A DNA stretch of 33,920 bases from an uncultured Chloroflexota bacterium (GCA_903930745.1 CAIYZX010000181.1:1-33920), one strand, 5' to 3'; counted from the stretch's first letter, positions 17,454 to 26,487 are shown. The notes: generated by a model not told the origin, from the sequence alone. Numbers and translations: made by a program.

Positions 17454-19187
17454 CTAAAGGATCGTCACGATGCCGGCGGTGCCGTCCACGCGGAGACGGT
17501 CGCCGGTCCTGATGGTCGAAGTGGCAACCGAGGTGCCCACGACGGCAGGGATCTCGTACTCGCGCGCCAGCACGGCCGGGTGCGAGACAGTACCGCCGGC
17601 GTCGGTCACGACGGCGGAGATGTGGCCGTAGAGGACCTGCCAGGCCGGGTTGGTCATCTGGCAGACGAGGATCTCGCCCTCGAGCAGGCTGTCGAACTCC
17701 GCCTCCGACATGACGACACGCGCCACGCCCTCAACGACGCCCGGCGAGCCGGCGATGCCCCTGACCTGGCCGGCCACCTGCACCTGCGAGCGGGTGAACT
17801 TGTCGGGGAAGCCCCAGAGGTTGAGGTACGGGAAGGCGAGCTGTGTCGCGGTGACCGTGCCGACCCAGTCACGCGGCTGCACCTTTTCGGCAGCCGCACG
17901 CTTGGCCTTGGCGGCGGCGACGATCGCCCTCCCGTCCATGGAGGACGGGTTGCCGATGAAGGCGCGCAGGTCGTTGTAGCGGAACAGGATGACGTCGTCG
18001 GGCGCGTCGAGGACGCCCTGTGCCACGAGCTTCTCGCCGACGGCGATGAGCACGAGGCGCACGTGGGCATTGGCACCCTGGTCGATGTAGAAGTGGTGGT
18101 CCGGGGTGAGCGGCGCCATCTTGAGGTTGATCTCGTTGGCGGCGCGCATCTCCTCGAGCGCCTCGCCCTCGAGGCCCTCGAGGATCTCCCTCGCGGCTGC
18201 GTCGATATCGGCCGCCAGGGTCGCGATGCGTGCCGGGTAGTCGTAGTCGGACGAGAACTGGTCCCGCACGAGCTGGACGACCGGGATCATGTCCTCCCGG
18301 AAGCTCGGGAAGATGAACTCATGGCTCCAGACGGCGTGCCAGCCGAACTCCTTCTGGTACGGCACGATCCGCTCGTCGATGAAGCGTCGACCGCGTGCGC
18401 TTGCCCTGAGGGAGGGCAGGATCTCGGCCCCGGACGCGGCGGCGAAGATCGCGGCCAGCTCGGCGTCGGCCTTGACCTCCTCCTTCGCCTCCCAGAGGGC
18501 CTTGATCTTGTCCCAGTTGCGGTCGTTGGCCGAGTTCTGGAGCCGGCCGAGCAGGGCCTCATTGACCCTGCCATGCGTCTTCTCCATGACCGCCCGAAGG
18601 TTGAGCGTCGCGCTCAGCTGCGCGAAGTTCAGCATCCAGTGGATCTTCCAGTGGCGGTCGTGCATGTCGATGGCGTCCTCGAGCAGGACGGCCACCTCGG
18701 CCAGGGAGAGCTGGTCCTTCTGGTCCAGCATGCCCTCGATGTAGTCGAAGTTGCGCTGCATCTCCGGGACGAAGCGGCTTCGCCACCAGTCGGTGAACTT
18801 GAGGCCGTACACCGGCAGGACTGCGCCCAGGTACGCGCCGATCCTGCCGGCGTATGCGTTGTCCTCGGGGACGATCGGGTGGGTCGAGTAGTTGTACTCC
18901 TGGGTCGCGACATCGACGCCGGCCTCGGCCGGGATCGCCGCCGTGTACAGGTAGCCGTTGACGTTCTTGTAGATCCAGTCCGACGCGAACGGCGTGCCGA
19001 AGCGGCGGAACATGTGGTCGCACGAGAGCCACCAGCCGCCGATGTCCTCGTACATCGGTGACAGGGGCTTGGGGCAGTGCAGGTCGTCGTAGACCCAGAA
19101 GAGATCCTTCTCGGTCTCGGACGTCCACTCCACGGGGAACGACTCGTCCCCGAGGAACTGGTCCAGGACTTCTTCCTTCAGCGGCAC
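17454..19187 (-). CDS. PEP-utilising His-swivel protein without ATP-grasp (rifampin-phosphotransferase/phenylphosphate-synthase-alpha-like)
   Basis: 577 residues. The C-terminal 100 are a PEP-utiliser mobile domain: GIAGSPGVVEGVARV, QMTNPAW, then VTDAGGTVSHPAVLARE with phospho-acceptor His536. Residues 1-475 resemble the substrate-binding middle domain of rifampin phosphotransferase-type enzymes, including the DDVILFRYNDLRAFIG stretch that precedes the swivel domain in that group. There is no ATP-grasp domain, so phosphate must come from a partner. Known two-subunit precedents such as phenylphosphate synthase split these functions. The PPDK-like protein in the same operon, which has an ATP-grasp but no acceptor barrel, is the obvious candidate partner (inference). 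GTG 19187 has GAGGAGG upstream. The substrate could be the imported compound. Confidence 0.82.
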   Translation of the reverse strand: MPLKEEVLDQFLGDESFPVEWTSETEKDLFWVYDDLHCPKPLSPMYEDIGGWWLSCDHMFRRFGTPFASDWIYKNVNGYLYTAAIPAEAGVDVATQEYNYSTHPIVPEDNAYAGRIGAYLGAVLPVYGLKFTDWWRSRFVPEMQRNFDYIEGMLDQKDQLSLAEVAVLLEDAIDMHDRHWKIHWMLNFAQLSATLNLRAVMEKTHGRVNEALLGRLQNSANDRNWDKIKALWEAKEEVKADAELAAIFAAASGAEILPSLRASARGRRFIDERIVPYQKEFGWHAVWSHEFIFPSFREDMIPVVQLVRDQFSSDYDYPARIATLAADIDAAAREILEGLEGEALEEMRAANEINLKMAPLTPDHHFYIDQGANAHVRLVLIAVGEKLVAQGVLDAPDDVILFRYNDLRAFIGNPSSMDGRAIVAAAKAKRAAAEKVQPRDWVGTVTATQLAFPYLNLWGFPDKFTRSQVQVAGQVRGIAGSPGVVEGVARVVMSEAEFDSLLEGEILVCQMTNPAWQVLYGHISAVVTDAGGTVSHPAVLAREYEIPAVVGTSVATSTIRTGDRLRVDGTAGIVTIL

Positions 19188-19244
19188 AGTTCAGTTCCTC
19201 CTCGGACCGGCCGCGTTGCCGGTCCCTGCGTGCGTGACGGTGGC

Positions 19245-20072
19245 CTACGAGGCCTTCGAGATCCTCTTGAACCTCTTCATGTTCTCGGTGATGGCGATCT
19301 CGGTGGGGAGTCGCTCCATCGAGGAGGCACCGAAGAACCCGGCGACGCCGGTGGTGTGGGTGAGCACGTACTCGGCATCCTCGGGCTCGGCGATCGGACC
19401 GCCATGGCAGAGCACGATGATGTCCGGCTTCACGGCAACGGCAGCGTCGCGGATCGCCTGGACACGCTCGGCCGAGGCCTCGATCGTGAGAGCCGTGGTG
19501 GCGCCGATGGCACCCTTGGTGGTGAGGCCCATGTGCGCGACGATCACGTCGGCGCCAGCGGCGGCCATTGCCGCCGCCTGGTCGGTGTCGAAGACGTACG
19601 GCGTGGTGAGCAGACCGGCGTCGTGCGCCTGGCCGATCATCTCGACCTCGAGGCCGAACCCCATGCCGGTCTCCTCGAGGTTCTGCCGGAACTGTCCGTC
19701 GCACAGGCCAACCGTCGGGAAGTTCTGGACGCCGGAGAACCCGACCCGCTTGATCTCCTCGAGGAACACCGGCATCAGCCGGAAGGGGTCCGTGCCACAG
19801 ACACCGGCGAGGACCGGTGTCTCGCGGACGACCGGCAGCACCTCGGCGGCCATCTCCATGACGATCGCGTTGGCATCGCCGTAGGGCATGCAGCCCGCCA
19901 GCGAGCCGCGTCCGGCCATCCGGTAGCGCCCCGAGTTGTAGATGATGATGAGGTCGGCGCCGCCTGCCTCGGCGCACTTCGCGGAGAGACCTGTGCCCGC
20001 GCCGGCGCCCATGATCACGCCGCCCTGGGCCACCGTTGTGCGCAGCCGTGCAAGCGCCTGCTGCCCGTTCAT
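19245..20072 (-). CDS. PEP-hydrolase-family TIM-barrel protein (PF09370, Tm-1 C-terminal-domain-like)
   Basis: 275 residues, a complete small TIM barrel. Family signatures: [15 protein letters not shown] (21-35), IIYNSGRYR (43-51), [12 protein letters not shown] (180-191), [13 protein letters not shown] (221-233) and [12 protein letters not shown] (245-256). The family is named after a proposed phosphoenolpyruvate hydrolase, and its true reaction is poorly established. In plants and fungi the domain is fused behind the UPF0261 domain encoded immediately upstream here (19-base gap). ATG 20072 has AAGGAGG upstream. A decayed second copy of this gene lies at 27968-28250. Confidence 0.88.
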   Translation of the reverse strand: MNGQQALARLRTTVAQGGVIMGAGAGTGLSAKCAEAGGADLIIIYNSGRYRMAGRGSLAGCMPYGDANAIVMEMAAEVLPVVRETPVLAGVCGTDPFRLMPVFLEEIKRVGFSGVQNFPTVGLCDGQFRQNLEETGMGFGLEVEMIGQAHDAGLLTTPYVFDTDQAAAMAAAGADVIVAHMGLTTKGAIGATTALTIEASAERVQAIRDAAVAVKPDIIVLCHGGPIAEPEDAEYVLTHTTGVAGFFGASSMERLPTEIAITENMKRFKRISKAS

Positions 20073-20091
20073 GCCAAGGACCTCCTTGTCC

Positions 20092-21321
20092 CTATGCCTG
20101 CTTCGCGGCCCACGCGCGGTAGTGCGCGTCGAGCTTGTCGGCCATGGCCGTCGCGAAGGCGGGATCGTTGATGTCGGCGGCCATCTCGACCACCTCGACG
20201 TCGGGCCGGAGACCGGCCTTCAGCTCCCGGATCAGGGCCGCATCCGCGGCCGCATCGTGGAAGGGGCCACCCGGGGTCGCGATCATGGAGACGCCGCCGA
20301 GAGGGATGAAGACCGTGAGGGGTCCCTTGGCCAGGTTGAGCTTGCGGGCGATGATCCGCCCGAGTTCGGCACACTCCTCCTCGGTGGTCCGCATCAACGT
20401 CACCGTGGCGTTGTGCACGTAGAGGTTGCGATCGTTGAACTGGGCCGGAACGGTCTCCCGCGGGCCGAAGTTGCACATGTCGAGCGCGCCGAGCGAGACG
20501 ACCTGCGGGATCCCCAGGGAGCCGGCCATCTCGAGCCGGTCGGGGCCTGCGGAGAGGACGCCGCCCACGAGCTCGTCCACGAGCTCCGTGGTGGTCGCGT
20601 CGAGGGCGCCCGTGATGAAGCCCGCCTTCATGAGGGCCTCCATCGACTGGCCGCCGGCACCGGTGGCGTGGAAGACGAGAACCTCGTAGCCGAGCGCCTC
20701 GAGCCGCTCGCGAGCTGTTGTGACGCAGGGGGTTGTGACGCCGAACATCGTGGCCCCGATGAGTGGCTTCCTCGCGATCCGGGACACGAAGCCGTCGGTG
20801 GCCTTCGCCATGCCCGCGATGGCGGCTGCGGCGTTGGTCAGGATCTTCTCCGACAGGCCGTTGATGCCGGCGATGTCCACCACCGAGTACATCATCGCGA
20901 TGTCGGAAGTCCCCACGTATGGGCGGGTGTCACCCGAGGCCATCGTGGAGACGATCAGCTTGGGCACGCCCACCGGCAGTGCCTGCATGGCCGCGGCAGC
21001 GATCGACGATCCGCCAGAGCCGCCGATGCCGAGTACTCCGTGGAGCCTCCCCTCGGCATACAGGCGCCTGGTCACCTCGACCGCGCCGCGCGTCATCGCG
21101 GCGACCGCGGGGCCGCGGTCGTGCGCTGCCACCAGGGCCGCACGGTCCACGCCCGCCGCTGCAGCAACCTCGTCGGCCGTCACGTCGGCAGCCGGCGAGT
21201 CGCTCATCACGCCCGCATCGACCACGACGACGTCGCAACCGCCTTCACGGACACGCTCGCGCAGGAACTCGTACTCGGGTCCCTTGGTGTCCAAGGTGCC
21301 GAGGAGCACGACGCTCGCCAT
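20092..21321 (-). CDS. Tm-1-like ATP-binding protein (UPF0261)
   Basis: 409 residues, the full family length. Signatures: [17 protein letters not shown] (8-24), the glycine-rich GIGGSGGSS (98-106), [14 protein letters not shown], and the C-terminal [15 protein letters not shown]. It is the bacterial counterpart of the N-terminal half of tomato Tm-1, the tobamovirus-resistance protein that binds viral replicase. The ancestral bacterial role is not established, though ATP binding is attributed to the family. ATG 21321 has AGGAGG upstream. It sits 12 bases after livF and immediately before its usual partner, so a two-subunit enzyme is likely. Confidence 0.9.
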   Translation of the reverse strand: MASVVLLGTLDTKGPEYEFLRERVREGGCDVVVVDAGVMSDSPAADVTADEVAAAAGVDRAALVAAHDRGPAVAAMTRGAVEVTRRLYAEGRLHGVLGIGGSGGSSIAAAAMQALPVGVPKLIVSTMASGDTRPYVGTSDIAMMYSVVDIAGINGLSEKILTNAAAAIAGMAKATDGFVSRIARKPLIGATMFGVTTPCVTTARERLEALGYEVLVFHATGAGGQSMEALMKAGFITGALDATTTELVDELVGGVLSAGPDRLEMAGSLGIPQVVSLGALDMCNFGPRETVPAQFNDRNLYVHNATVTLMRTTEEECAELGRIIARKLNLAKGPLTVFIPLGGVSMIATPGGPFHDAAADAALIRELKAGLRPDVEVVEMAADINDPAFATAMADKLDAHYRAWAAKQA

Positions 21322-21333
21322 GTGAAATGCCTC

Positions 21334-22134
21334 CTAGGGGTTCGCCGCAGGTGCGGCAGGAGTCTCGGTGTGCCCGATGTGGGTGCTCACGCCCAGGTAG
21401 CGTCGCTGGGCCACCTCGTCGTCGGCGAGGTCGTCAGACGTCGTCTCAAGCGCAATCCTGCCCGTGACCATGATCGCGATGCGCTCCGAGACGGCCGTGG
21501 CCACGCCAAGGTTCTGCTCAACAAGGAGCAGAGCCACTCCCTCGCGAGCGAGGTTGTGGAGCGTCTCCACCATGTGCTCGACGACGATCGGGGCAAGCCC
21601 CTCGGAGGGCTCGTCCATGATCAGGAGGCGTGGATTGAGGAGCAGTGCCCTGGCGATCGCGAGCATCTGCTGCTCGCCACCGGAGAGCTGGGTCCCGCCA
21701 TTGCGACGGCGGGCCTGCAGTGAGGGGAAGAGGTCGTAGACCTTCTTGATGGTCCAGCCATCGCTGCCCCCGCCGGACACCATCCGGAGGTGCTCGTCGA
21801 CCGACAGCGACGCGAAGACGCGCCGGCCCTGGGGGACGTAGCCGATCCCGGTGCGGGCGATCTCGTGCGGCTTGAGGCCGATCAGCTCCTGGCCATGGAG
21901 CCGGATCGAGCCGCCGAACGCGGGCACGAGGCCCATGATCGCGTTGCACAGGGTGGACTTGCCCATCCCATTTCGCCCGATCAGCGACAGCGGCCGCCGG
22001 TTCACCACGAGATCCACGCCCTGGAGGACGTGGCTCTGGCCGTATCGGACATCCAGGCCGGAGACCTGGAGCACGGGCACGGCCCCTGTCTCGGCCGGCA
22101 CATCCGGCTGGGGCGCGACAGCCTGCTCAGCCAT
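21334..22134 (-). CDS. livF: Branched-chain-amino-acid-type ABC transporter ATPase LivF
   Basis: 266 residues. Walker A GRNGMGKST, signature LSGGEQQMLAIARAL, Walker B LLIMDEPSEGLAP, and the LivF-typical VPQGRRVFASLSV. It powers uptake with LivG at the inner face of the membrane. I chose ATG 22134 (GGGAG six bases upstream), which overlaps the livG stop by eight bases; a TTG at 22158 is possible. The C-terminal tail of about 25 residues is Ala/Pro rich. Transporters of this class import amino acids, amides, urea and many aromatic or carboxylic compounds, so the substrate need not be an amino acid. Confidence 0.93.
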   Translation of the reverse strand: MAEQAVAPQPDVPAETGAVPVLQVSGLDVRYGQSHVLQGVDLVVNRRPLSLIGRNGMGKSTLCNAIMGLVPAFGGSIRLHGQELIGLKPHEIARTGIGYVPQGRRVFASLSVDEHLRMVSGGGSDGWTIKKVYDLFPSLQARRRNGGTQLSGGEQQMLAIARALLLNPRLLIMDEPSEGLAPIVVEHMVETLHNLAREGVALLLVEQNLGVATAVSERIAIMVTGRIALETTSDDLADDEVAQRRYLGVSTHIGHTETPAAPAANP

Positions 22135-22912
22135 TGCGGGCTCCCACTGCATGCCCAAGGTAGATGTCCTGGACCTGGCGGTTGTCCTGGATCTCGTCGG
22201 GGTTGCCCTCGACGAGCGGTGTGCCCTCGGCCATGACGGTCACCCGGTCCGCCACGGCGAGCGCGACGTCCATGTCGTGCTCAACGATGACGACGGTGAT
22301 GTCCCTCGGGAGCCCCTGGATCAACGAGGTGAGGTTGATGCGCTCAGCACGCGACAGGCCTGCGGCCGGCTCATCGAGCATCAACAGGCGTGGGTTGCCC
22401 GCGAGGGCCATTCCCACCTCCAGCTGGCGCTGCTGCCCATGCGAGAGTGCGCCCACCGGCGCCGCGAGGGCGTCGGCCAGCCCCACGATCGCTGCGATCT
22501 CCGCCGCCCGGACCCGTGACGGATCATCCGCCTTGGGTCTCGTGGGCCAGAAGCGTCGGCCCTGGACCCCCCGGATCGCCAGGAACAGGCTCTGCGCCAC
22601 GGTCAGACCCATGAACAGCTGCGATGTCTGGTACGTCCGGCAGACGCCGAGCCTGGTGCGCACGTACGGCGGCAGGTTCGTGACATCCGTGCCGAACAGC
22701 TCGACGCTGCCGGAGGTGGGCGGGAAATCGCCGGCGACCACGTTGAACAGGGTCGTCTTCCCGGCCCCGTTGGGACCAAGGATCGCTCGACGCTCGCCCG
22801 CGGCCACCTCCATGCTCGTGTCGTGCAGCGCCTGGAGGGCGCCGAAGCGCCGCCCCACACCCTGCAGACGCAGGGCGGGGGCAGACGCTTCGGCTGCCAT
22901 CCGATCGGTCAC
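22127..22912 (-). CDS. livG: Branched-chain-amino-acid-type ABC transporter ATPase LivG
   Basis: 261 residues. Walker A GPNGAGKTT (46-54), Q-loop region CRTYQTSQLFMGLTV, Walker B LLMLDEPAAGLS with signature LSHGQQRQLEVGMAL (His in place of the usual Gly after LS), and switch His in VIVEHDMD. The C-terminal NPDEIQDNRQVQDIYLG matches the LivG-type extension. It begins with GTG 22912, overlapping the stop of the binding-protein gene (GTGA); ATG 22900 is an alternative, and neither has a strong ribosome site, suggesting coupling. Confidence 0.92.
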   Translation of the reverse strand: MTDRMAAEASAPALRLQGVGRRFGALQALHDTSMEVAAGERRAILGPNGAGKTTLFNVVAGDFPPTSGSVELFGTDVTNLPPYVRTRLGVCRTYQTSQLFMGLTVAQSLFLAIRGVQGRRFWPTRPKADDPSRVRAAEIAAIVGLADALAAPVGALSHGQQRQLEVGMALAGNPRLLMLDEPAAGLSRAERINLTSLIQGLPRDITVVIVEHDMDVALAVADRVTVMAEGTPLVEGNPDEIQDNRQVQDIYLGHAVGARNG

Positions 22913-24195
22913 GGGCAGCTCGGGAAGTCGCGGCTCACCGGCTGGGCGAGATACGGGCTCGTCGCACCGAGGCCAAGCGTCTGGTCGACGCCGTCGGCCT
23001 TGGAGATGACGTTGTTCTGCAGGGTGCCGTCGGCAGCCTTCTGCACTTCGGTGACGTAGTTGGAGCTGATCGCCTGGCGGTTGCCGTCAAGGCTGACGTG
23101 TCCCGTCGGGCCATCGAACTCGACCTTGGCAAGGGCCGCCATGAAGGCTGCCTGCTTGTTGGAGAGGTCGCCCTTGACGGCCTGGAGGGCCTTGAGGACG
23201 CCGACCGTCTCGTTGTAGTAGCTGAGGGCAAAGAGTCCCGGGAACGGCAGTCCGTCCTTGAACTCCTTGTGGTACTCGGCCACGTAGTCGAGCCATGCCT
23301 TGTCGGTCGCGGTGTCGGCAGTCGGGCCGGCTGCGATCGTGCCGGCGAGGATGTCCTGGAAGGCACCCTTGGTCGCGAGCACCGACTGGTCCACCGTGAT
23401 GGAGCCGCCGATGAACTTGGCCTTGCCGCCAGCCTGGTTGTACTGGGTGAAGAAGTTGACCGCGTCCGAGCCGCCGAGCGCGACGTAGATCGCGTCGATG
23501 CCGGATGTCGGCAGGTTGGACACGACGGACGAGTAGTCCTTGGTGCCGAGCGGGACCCAGTTCTTCTGGACAACATGGCCACCGGCCGCGCAGAACTCGT
23601 ACATGAAGCCGCCAACCTGCGTGTACGGGAACGAGTAGTCCTCGGCCACGAGGGCGACGCTCTTGTAGCCCTTCTTCTCAAACGCGTACTTGCCGAGGCC
23701 GGCCATCCACTGGGCACCGTCGGTCGAGAAGCGGAAGAAGTTGGGGGCGGCATCGCGGAACGTCGTGTCCTGGGCCGCGGACGACCCGTTGACGAACGTC
23801 TTGTCCGGCACGGTCTTGGCGTAATCCTTGATCGCGAGACCCTCGTCACCGGAGAGAGGGCCGATCAGGATGTCGACGTTGTCCTGCTCGATGAGCTTCT
23901 TCGCCTTCTCGAGGGCAACGGCCGGCGTGGCGTCGGAGCCCTCCTTGAGCAGCTGGACCTGGAAGCCCTCGAACTGCCAGTTGCCGTTGTCGAGCTTCTT
24001 GCCGAGAGTGTTGAGCGCCTGCTCGACACCACGGAAGCCATCCTGACCGGGCACCGCGAACGGGCCCTCGAGGGTGGCGAGTCCGCCGATCTTGATGACC
24101 TTGTCACCGCCGCTCGAACCACCGCACCCGGCGGCGGCGATCGATGCAACGAACATCAGGGCGACGAGCCCGCGGCCCGTCCTCGTTCCGAACAT
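22909..24195 (-). CDS. ABC transporter substrate-binding lipoprotein (Leu/Ile/Val-binding type)
   Basis: 428 residues, periplasmic-binding fold type I. The signal peptide ends in a lipobox (IAAAG-C24), so the mature protein is lipid-anchored to the outer face of the membrane, usual for monoderm-like high-GC lineages. Family signatures: IKIGGLATLEGPFAVPGQDGFRGVEQALN and DNVDILIGPLSGDEGLAIKDY. ATG 24195 follows GAGAGGAGG and starts directly at the signal sequence. A 90-base gap separates it from livM, the largest in the operon, possibly with an internal processing site or promoter. The binding pocket cannot be read for substrate by eye. Confidence 0.93.
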   Translation of the reverse strand: MFGTRTGRGLVALMFVASIAAAGCGGSSGGDKVIKIGGLATLEGPFAVPGQDGFRGVEQALNTLGKKLDNGNWQFEGFQVQLLKEGSDATPAVALEKAKKLIEQDNVDILIGPLSGDEGLAIKDYAKTVPDKTFVNGSSAAQDTTFRDAAPNFFRFSTDGAQWMAGLGKYAFEKKGYKSVALVAEDYSFPYTQVGGFMYEFCAAGGHVVQKNWVPLGTKDYSSVVSNLPTSGIDAIYVALGGSDAVNFFTQYNQAGGKAKFIGGSITVDQSVLATKGAFQDILAGTIAAGPTADTATDKAWLDYVAEYHKEFKDGLPFPGLFALSYYNETVGVLKALQAVKGDLSNKQAAFMAALAKVEFDGPTGHVSLDGNRQAISSNYVTEVQKAADGTLQNNVISKADGVDQTLGLGATSPYLAQPVSRDFPSCP

Positions 24196-24285
24196 CAGTC
24201 CTCCTCTCAGCGATGGCCGCACAAGGTAGTGCGGGTCCACGCGACCTCCGTACCGGTATGTCCTGGTGGTGCCTCCTCCTGTTGA

Positions 24286-25407
24286 CTACCCTCCCGATGG
24301 GACATCGTCGCCCGCAGGCACGCCCGGAGCTCCAGGTGCTGTCACGGTGGATGCCGACGCGATGCCTGCCTCGGCCGCAAGTGGGTCCACGGCGCGGCGC
24401 CGTCCCCCGCCGCGATGGGTGAGCGCCACGAATGCACGATCGGCGAGGCCCACGATCCCGTTGGGCGCCACGAGCACGATCAGCAGGAAGCCAAGTCCGA
24501 TGAGCGTGTTGAACCGCTCGTCGAACGAGAAGCCGGCGATCGTGATGCTGCTCGCGAAGACCTTGATCAGCGTGTAGATGACGGCGCCCACGAACGCACC
24601 GATCGGATAGCCCAGGCCACCGAGGACGGCGACGATCAGGACTTCGATCGTGCGGCTGAGATCAACGATCCCGGGCGAGATGTTGCCGCGGTACCACGCG
24701 CCCAGGACCCCCGAGATGCCCGCCACGAAACCGCCGATGGCAAACAGGGCGACGCGATGGCCGCCAACGCGGTACCCCAGGGCGGCCATGCGGCGCGGAT
24801 TGTCCCGCACACCCTGGAACGTCAAGCCCAGCTGTGACCTCACCAGGTAGCGCAATCCGAGGTAGACCGCGGATGCCGTTCCGAGGCAGAGGTAGTAGAA
24901 GACGGGCGGATCCTGCCGTGGGAGGCCCGTGGGGCCCTCGATGCCGGCGAAGCCGATGTGGCCGCCGAAGACGTCGTAGTTCTGGAGGACGATGTAGTAG
25001 AAGCCCACGGACAGCGCGAGCGTGAGCATCAGGAAGTAGATGCCGTACGAGCGCGACGAGATGGCCCCGAACAGGGCGCCGAGCGCCGTGGCCAGTGCGA
25101 TGGCGATGAGTGCGGACGGGATCGCGGGCAGGCCCGCCCCGAGCGTCGATCCGGTGGCGTTCGTGCTGGGCTCGAGGCTCAGGAGCGCAACCATGTAGGC
25201 CGCGAAACCGGCAAGGGCGGCCTGGGCCAGCGAGGTCATCCCGCCATAGCCCGCCATGAAGACGAGGCTCAGAGCGGCGATGCCCAGGATCATCGCGTTG
25301 GCGCCGATGGACAGCACCCAGAACCGGGGCATCACCTGCGGGTAGATGACCAGGACCACGAGGACCGCCAGCGTCGCGATGCCCTGGCGGCTGCGCACCC
25401 AGGTCAT
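24286..25407 (-). CDS. livM: ABC transporter permease LivM
   Basis: 373 residues with about eight to ten hydrophobic segments. Family features: NAMILGIAALSLVFMAGYGGMTSLAQAALAGFAAY, the cytoplasmic EAA-like loop near FQGVRDNPRRMAALGYRV, and IVAVLGGLGYPIGAFVGAV. The last 45 residues form a Pro/Ala-rich hydrophilic tail. It forms the membrane channel with LivH. ATG 25407 overlaps the livH stop by ATGA. Confidence 0.94.
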   Translation of the reverse strand: MTWVRSRQGIATLAVLVVLVIYPQVMPRFWVLSIGANAMILGIAALSLVFMAGYGGMTSLAQAALAGFAAYMVALLSLEPSTNATGSTLGAGLPAIPSALIAIALATALGALFGAISSRSYGIYFLMLTLALSVGFYYIVLQNYDVFGGHIGFAGIEGPTGLPRQDPPVFYYLCLGTASAVYLGLRYLVRSQLGLTFQGVRDNPRRMAALGYRVGGHRVALFAIGGFVAGISGVLGAWYRGNISPGIVDLSRTIEVLIVAVLGGLGYPIGAFVGAVIYTLIKVFASSITIAGFSFDERFNTLIGLGFLLIVLVAPNGIVGLADRAFVALTHRGGGRRRAVDPLAAEAGIASASTVTAPGAPGVPAGDDVPSGG

Positions 25408-26282
25408 GCCGGTCGCCCCAGCAGTCCCTGCGGACGGATCGCAAGGACGCCGGCCATGATCACGAACGTGATGAAGATCGAGTAGGTCGGGGCGTAGAAG
25501 AGGCCGATCTGCTCGGACAGGCCGATGATCAGCGCCCCGATGACCGCGCCTCCGAGGCTGCCCATGCCACCGACGATGACCACCACCAGTGAGCTGAGCA
25601 GGTATCGGCCGTCCTCGCTCGGCGAGATCGACAGGGCCGTTGCCCCCACGACCCCTGACAGTCCGGCAAGTCCCGCTCCCAGCCCGAAGACGAAGAGGAA
25701 CACCCGGGAGACGTTCACTCCGAGGGCCGAGAGCATGTCCCGGTCATCGATCCCCGCCCGGATGTACCAGCCGATCCGGGTCCGGTTCAGGACCAGCCAC
25801 AGGGCGCCATAGACGGCTGCCGCCAGGGCGATGATGAACAGCCGGTAGGCGGAGTACGTGCCGTTGACGACAAACGGGATTGCGACCGAACCCGCGGCAA
25901 AGGGCGGTGGCTCGATCTGGTAGGTCAGACCTCCGTACTTGGCGAGCAGCAGGTCCGCGATGATGATCGAGAGCCCGATCGTGACGAGCGCCTGGCGCAG
26001 ATCCTGCCCTGCCATCCGCGAGAGCAGTCCAAGGTGGATGACGATGCCGACCACGGCCACCGCAGCGAAGCCGATCACGAGCGCTGCGAACCAGTTGCCG
26101 GTCGCCTCGTAGGCGCTGACTCCAACATAGGCACCGAGCATGTACAGCGAGCCGTGCGCCATGTTCGTGGTGCGCATCAGGCCGAAGATCAGCGTGAACC
26201 CGCTTGCGACGATGAAGTACAGGGCGGCAAGCGTGACACCGTTGACCAGGACCGTCAGGAAGTCGACGAGCGCCTTCGGCAA
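25404..26282 (-). CDS. livH: ABC transporter permease LivH
   Basis: 292 residues, about eight membrane segments. Family features: ASGFTLIFGLMRTTNMAHGSLYMLGAY at the N terminus and VVVIVGGMGSLGGAVIGALIIGL near the C terminus. The start is TTG 26282 with GGGAG upstream. First gene of the long minus-strand operon; its leader of about 105 bases begins at the operator-controlled promoter at 26395-26424. Confidence 0.94.
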   Translation of the reverse strand: MPKALVDFLTVLVNGVTLAALYFIVASGFTLIFGLMRTTNMAHGSLYMLGAYVGVSAYEATGNWFAALVIGFAAVAVVGIVIHLGLLSRMAGQDLRQALVTIGLSIIIADLLLAKYGGLTYQIEPPPFAAGSVAIPFVVNGTYSAYRLFIIALAAAVYGALWLVLNRTRIGWYIRAGIDDRDMLSALGVNVSRVFLFVFGLGAGLAGLSGVVGATALSISPSEDGRYLLSSLVVVIVGGMGSLGGAVIGALIIGLSEQIGLFYAPTYSIFITFVIMAGVLAIRPQGLLGRPA

Positions 26283-26377
26283 AGGAGCACTCCCAGGTTT
26301 GGGGATCGCGATCTGGCTTGGGTCTCGGATCGGCTGGACAGCGATCCGATGGAATGCAACTGGTTCCTATCTGACCT

Positions 26378-26388
26378 TCGATAATCGA
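26378..26388. promoter_or_regulatory. TCGATAATCGA operator, site 2
   Basis: Same 11-bp palindrome as site 1. On the minus strand it starts six bases after the -10 hexamer, so it covers the predicted start point of the liv operon. It would let a GntR-type repressor control importer, hydroxylase and phosphotransfer genes together. Confidence 0.72.
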
Positions 26389-26394
26389 TTAGCG

Positions 26395-26424
26395 ATAGTA
26401 GGAACCCTTTGGCACGTCCGTCAA
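26395..26424 (-). promoter_or_regulatory. Sigma-70-like promoter of the liv/hydroxylase operon
   Basis: Reading the minus strand: -35 TTGACG (26424-26419), 18-base spacer, -10 TACTAT (26400-26395), followed by operator site 2. All downstream minus-strand genes to 9093 have gaps of 90 bases or fewer, so this could be the only promoter for about 17 kb. Confidence 0.68.
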
Positions 26425-26487
26425 GCCCGAATCTGCACTTCAGCGGTAGCAGATACCGTCATGCGCAATCGCCGTGCGGGCCGGTCA

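Noticed and set aside
19942-21723. 593-codon plus-strand open frame
   Set aside because: Runs across Tm-1, the TIM barrel and livF on the opposite strand; no motifs and no ribosome site.
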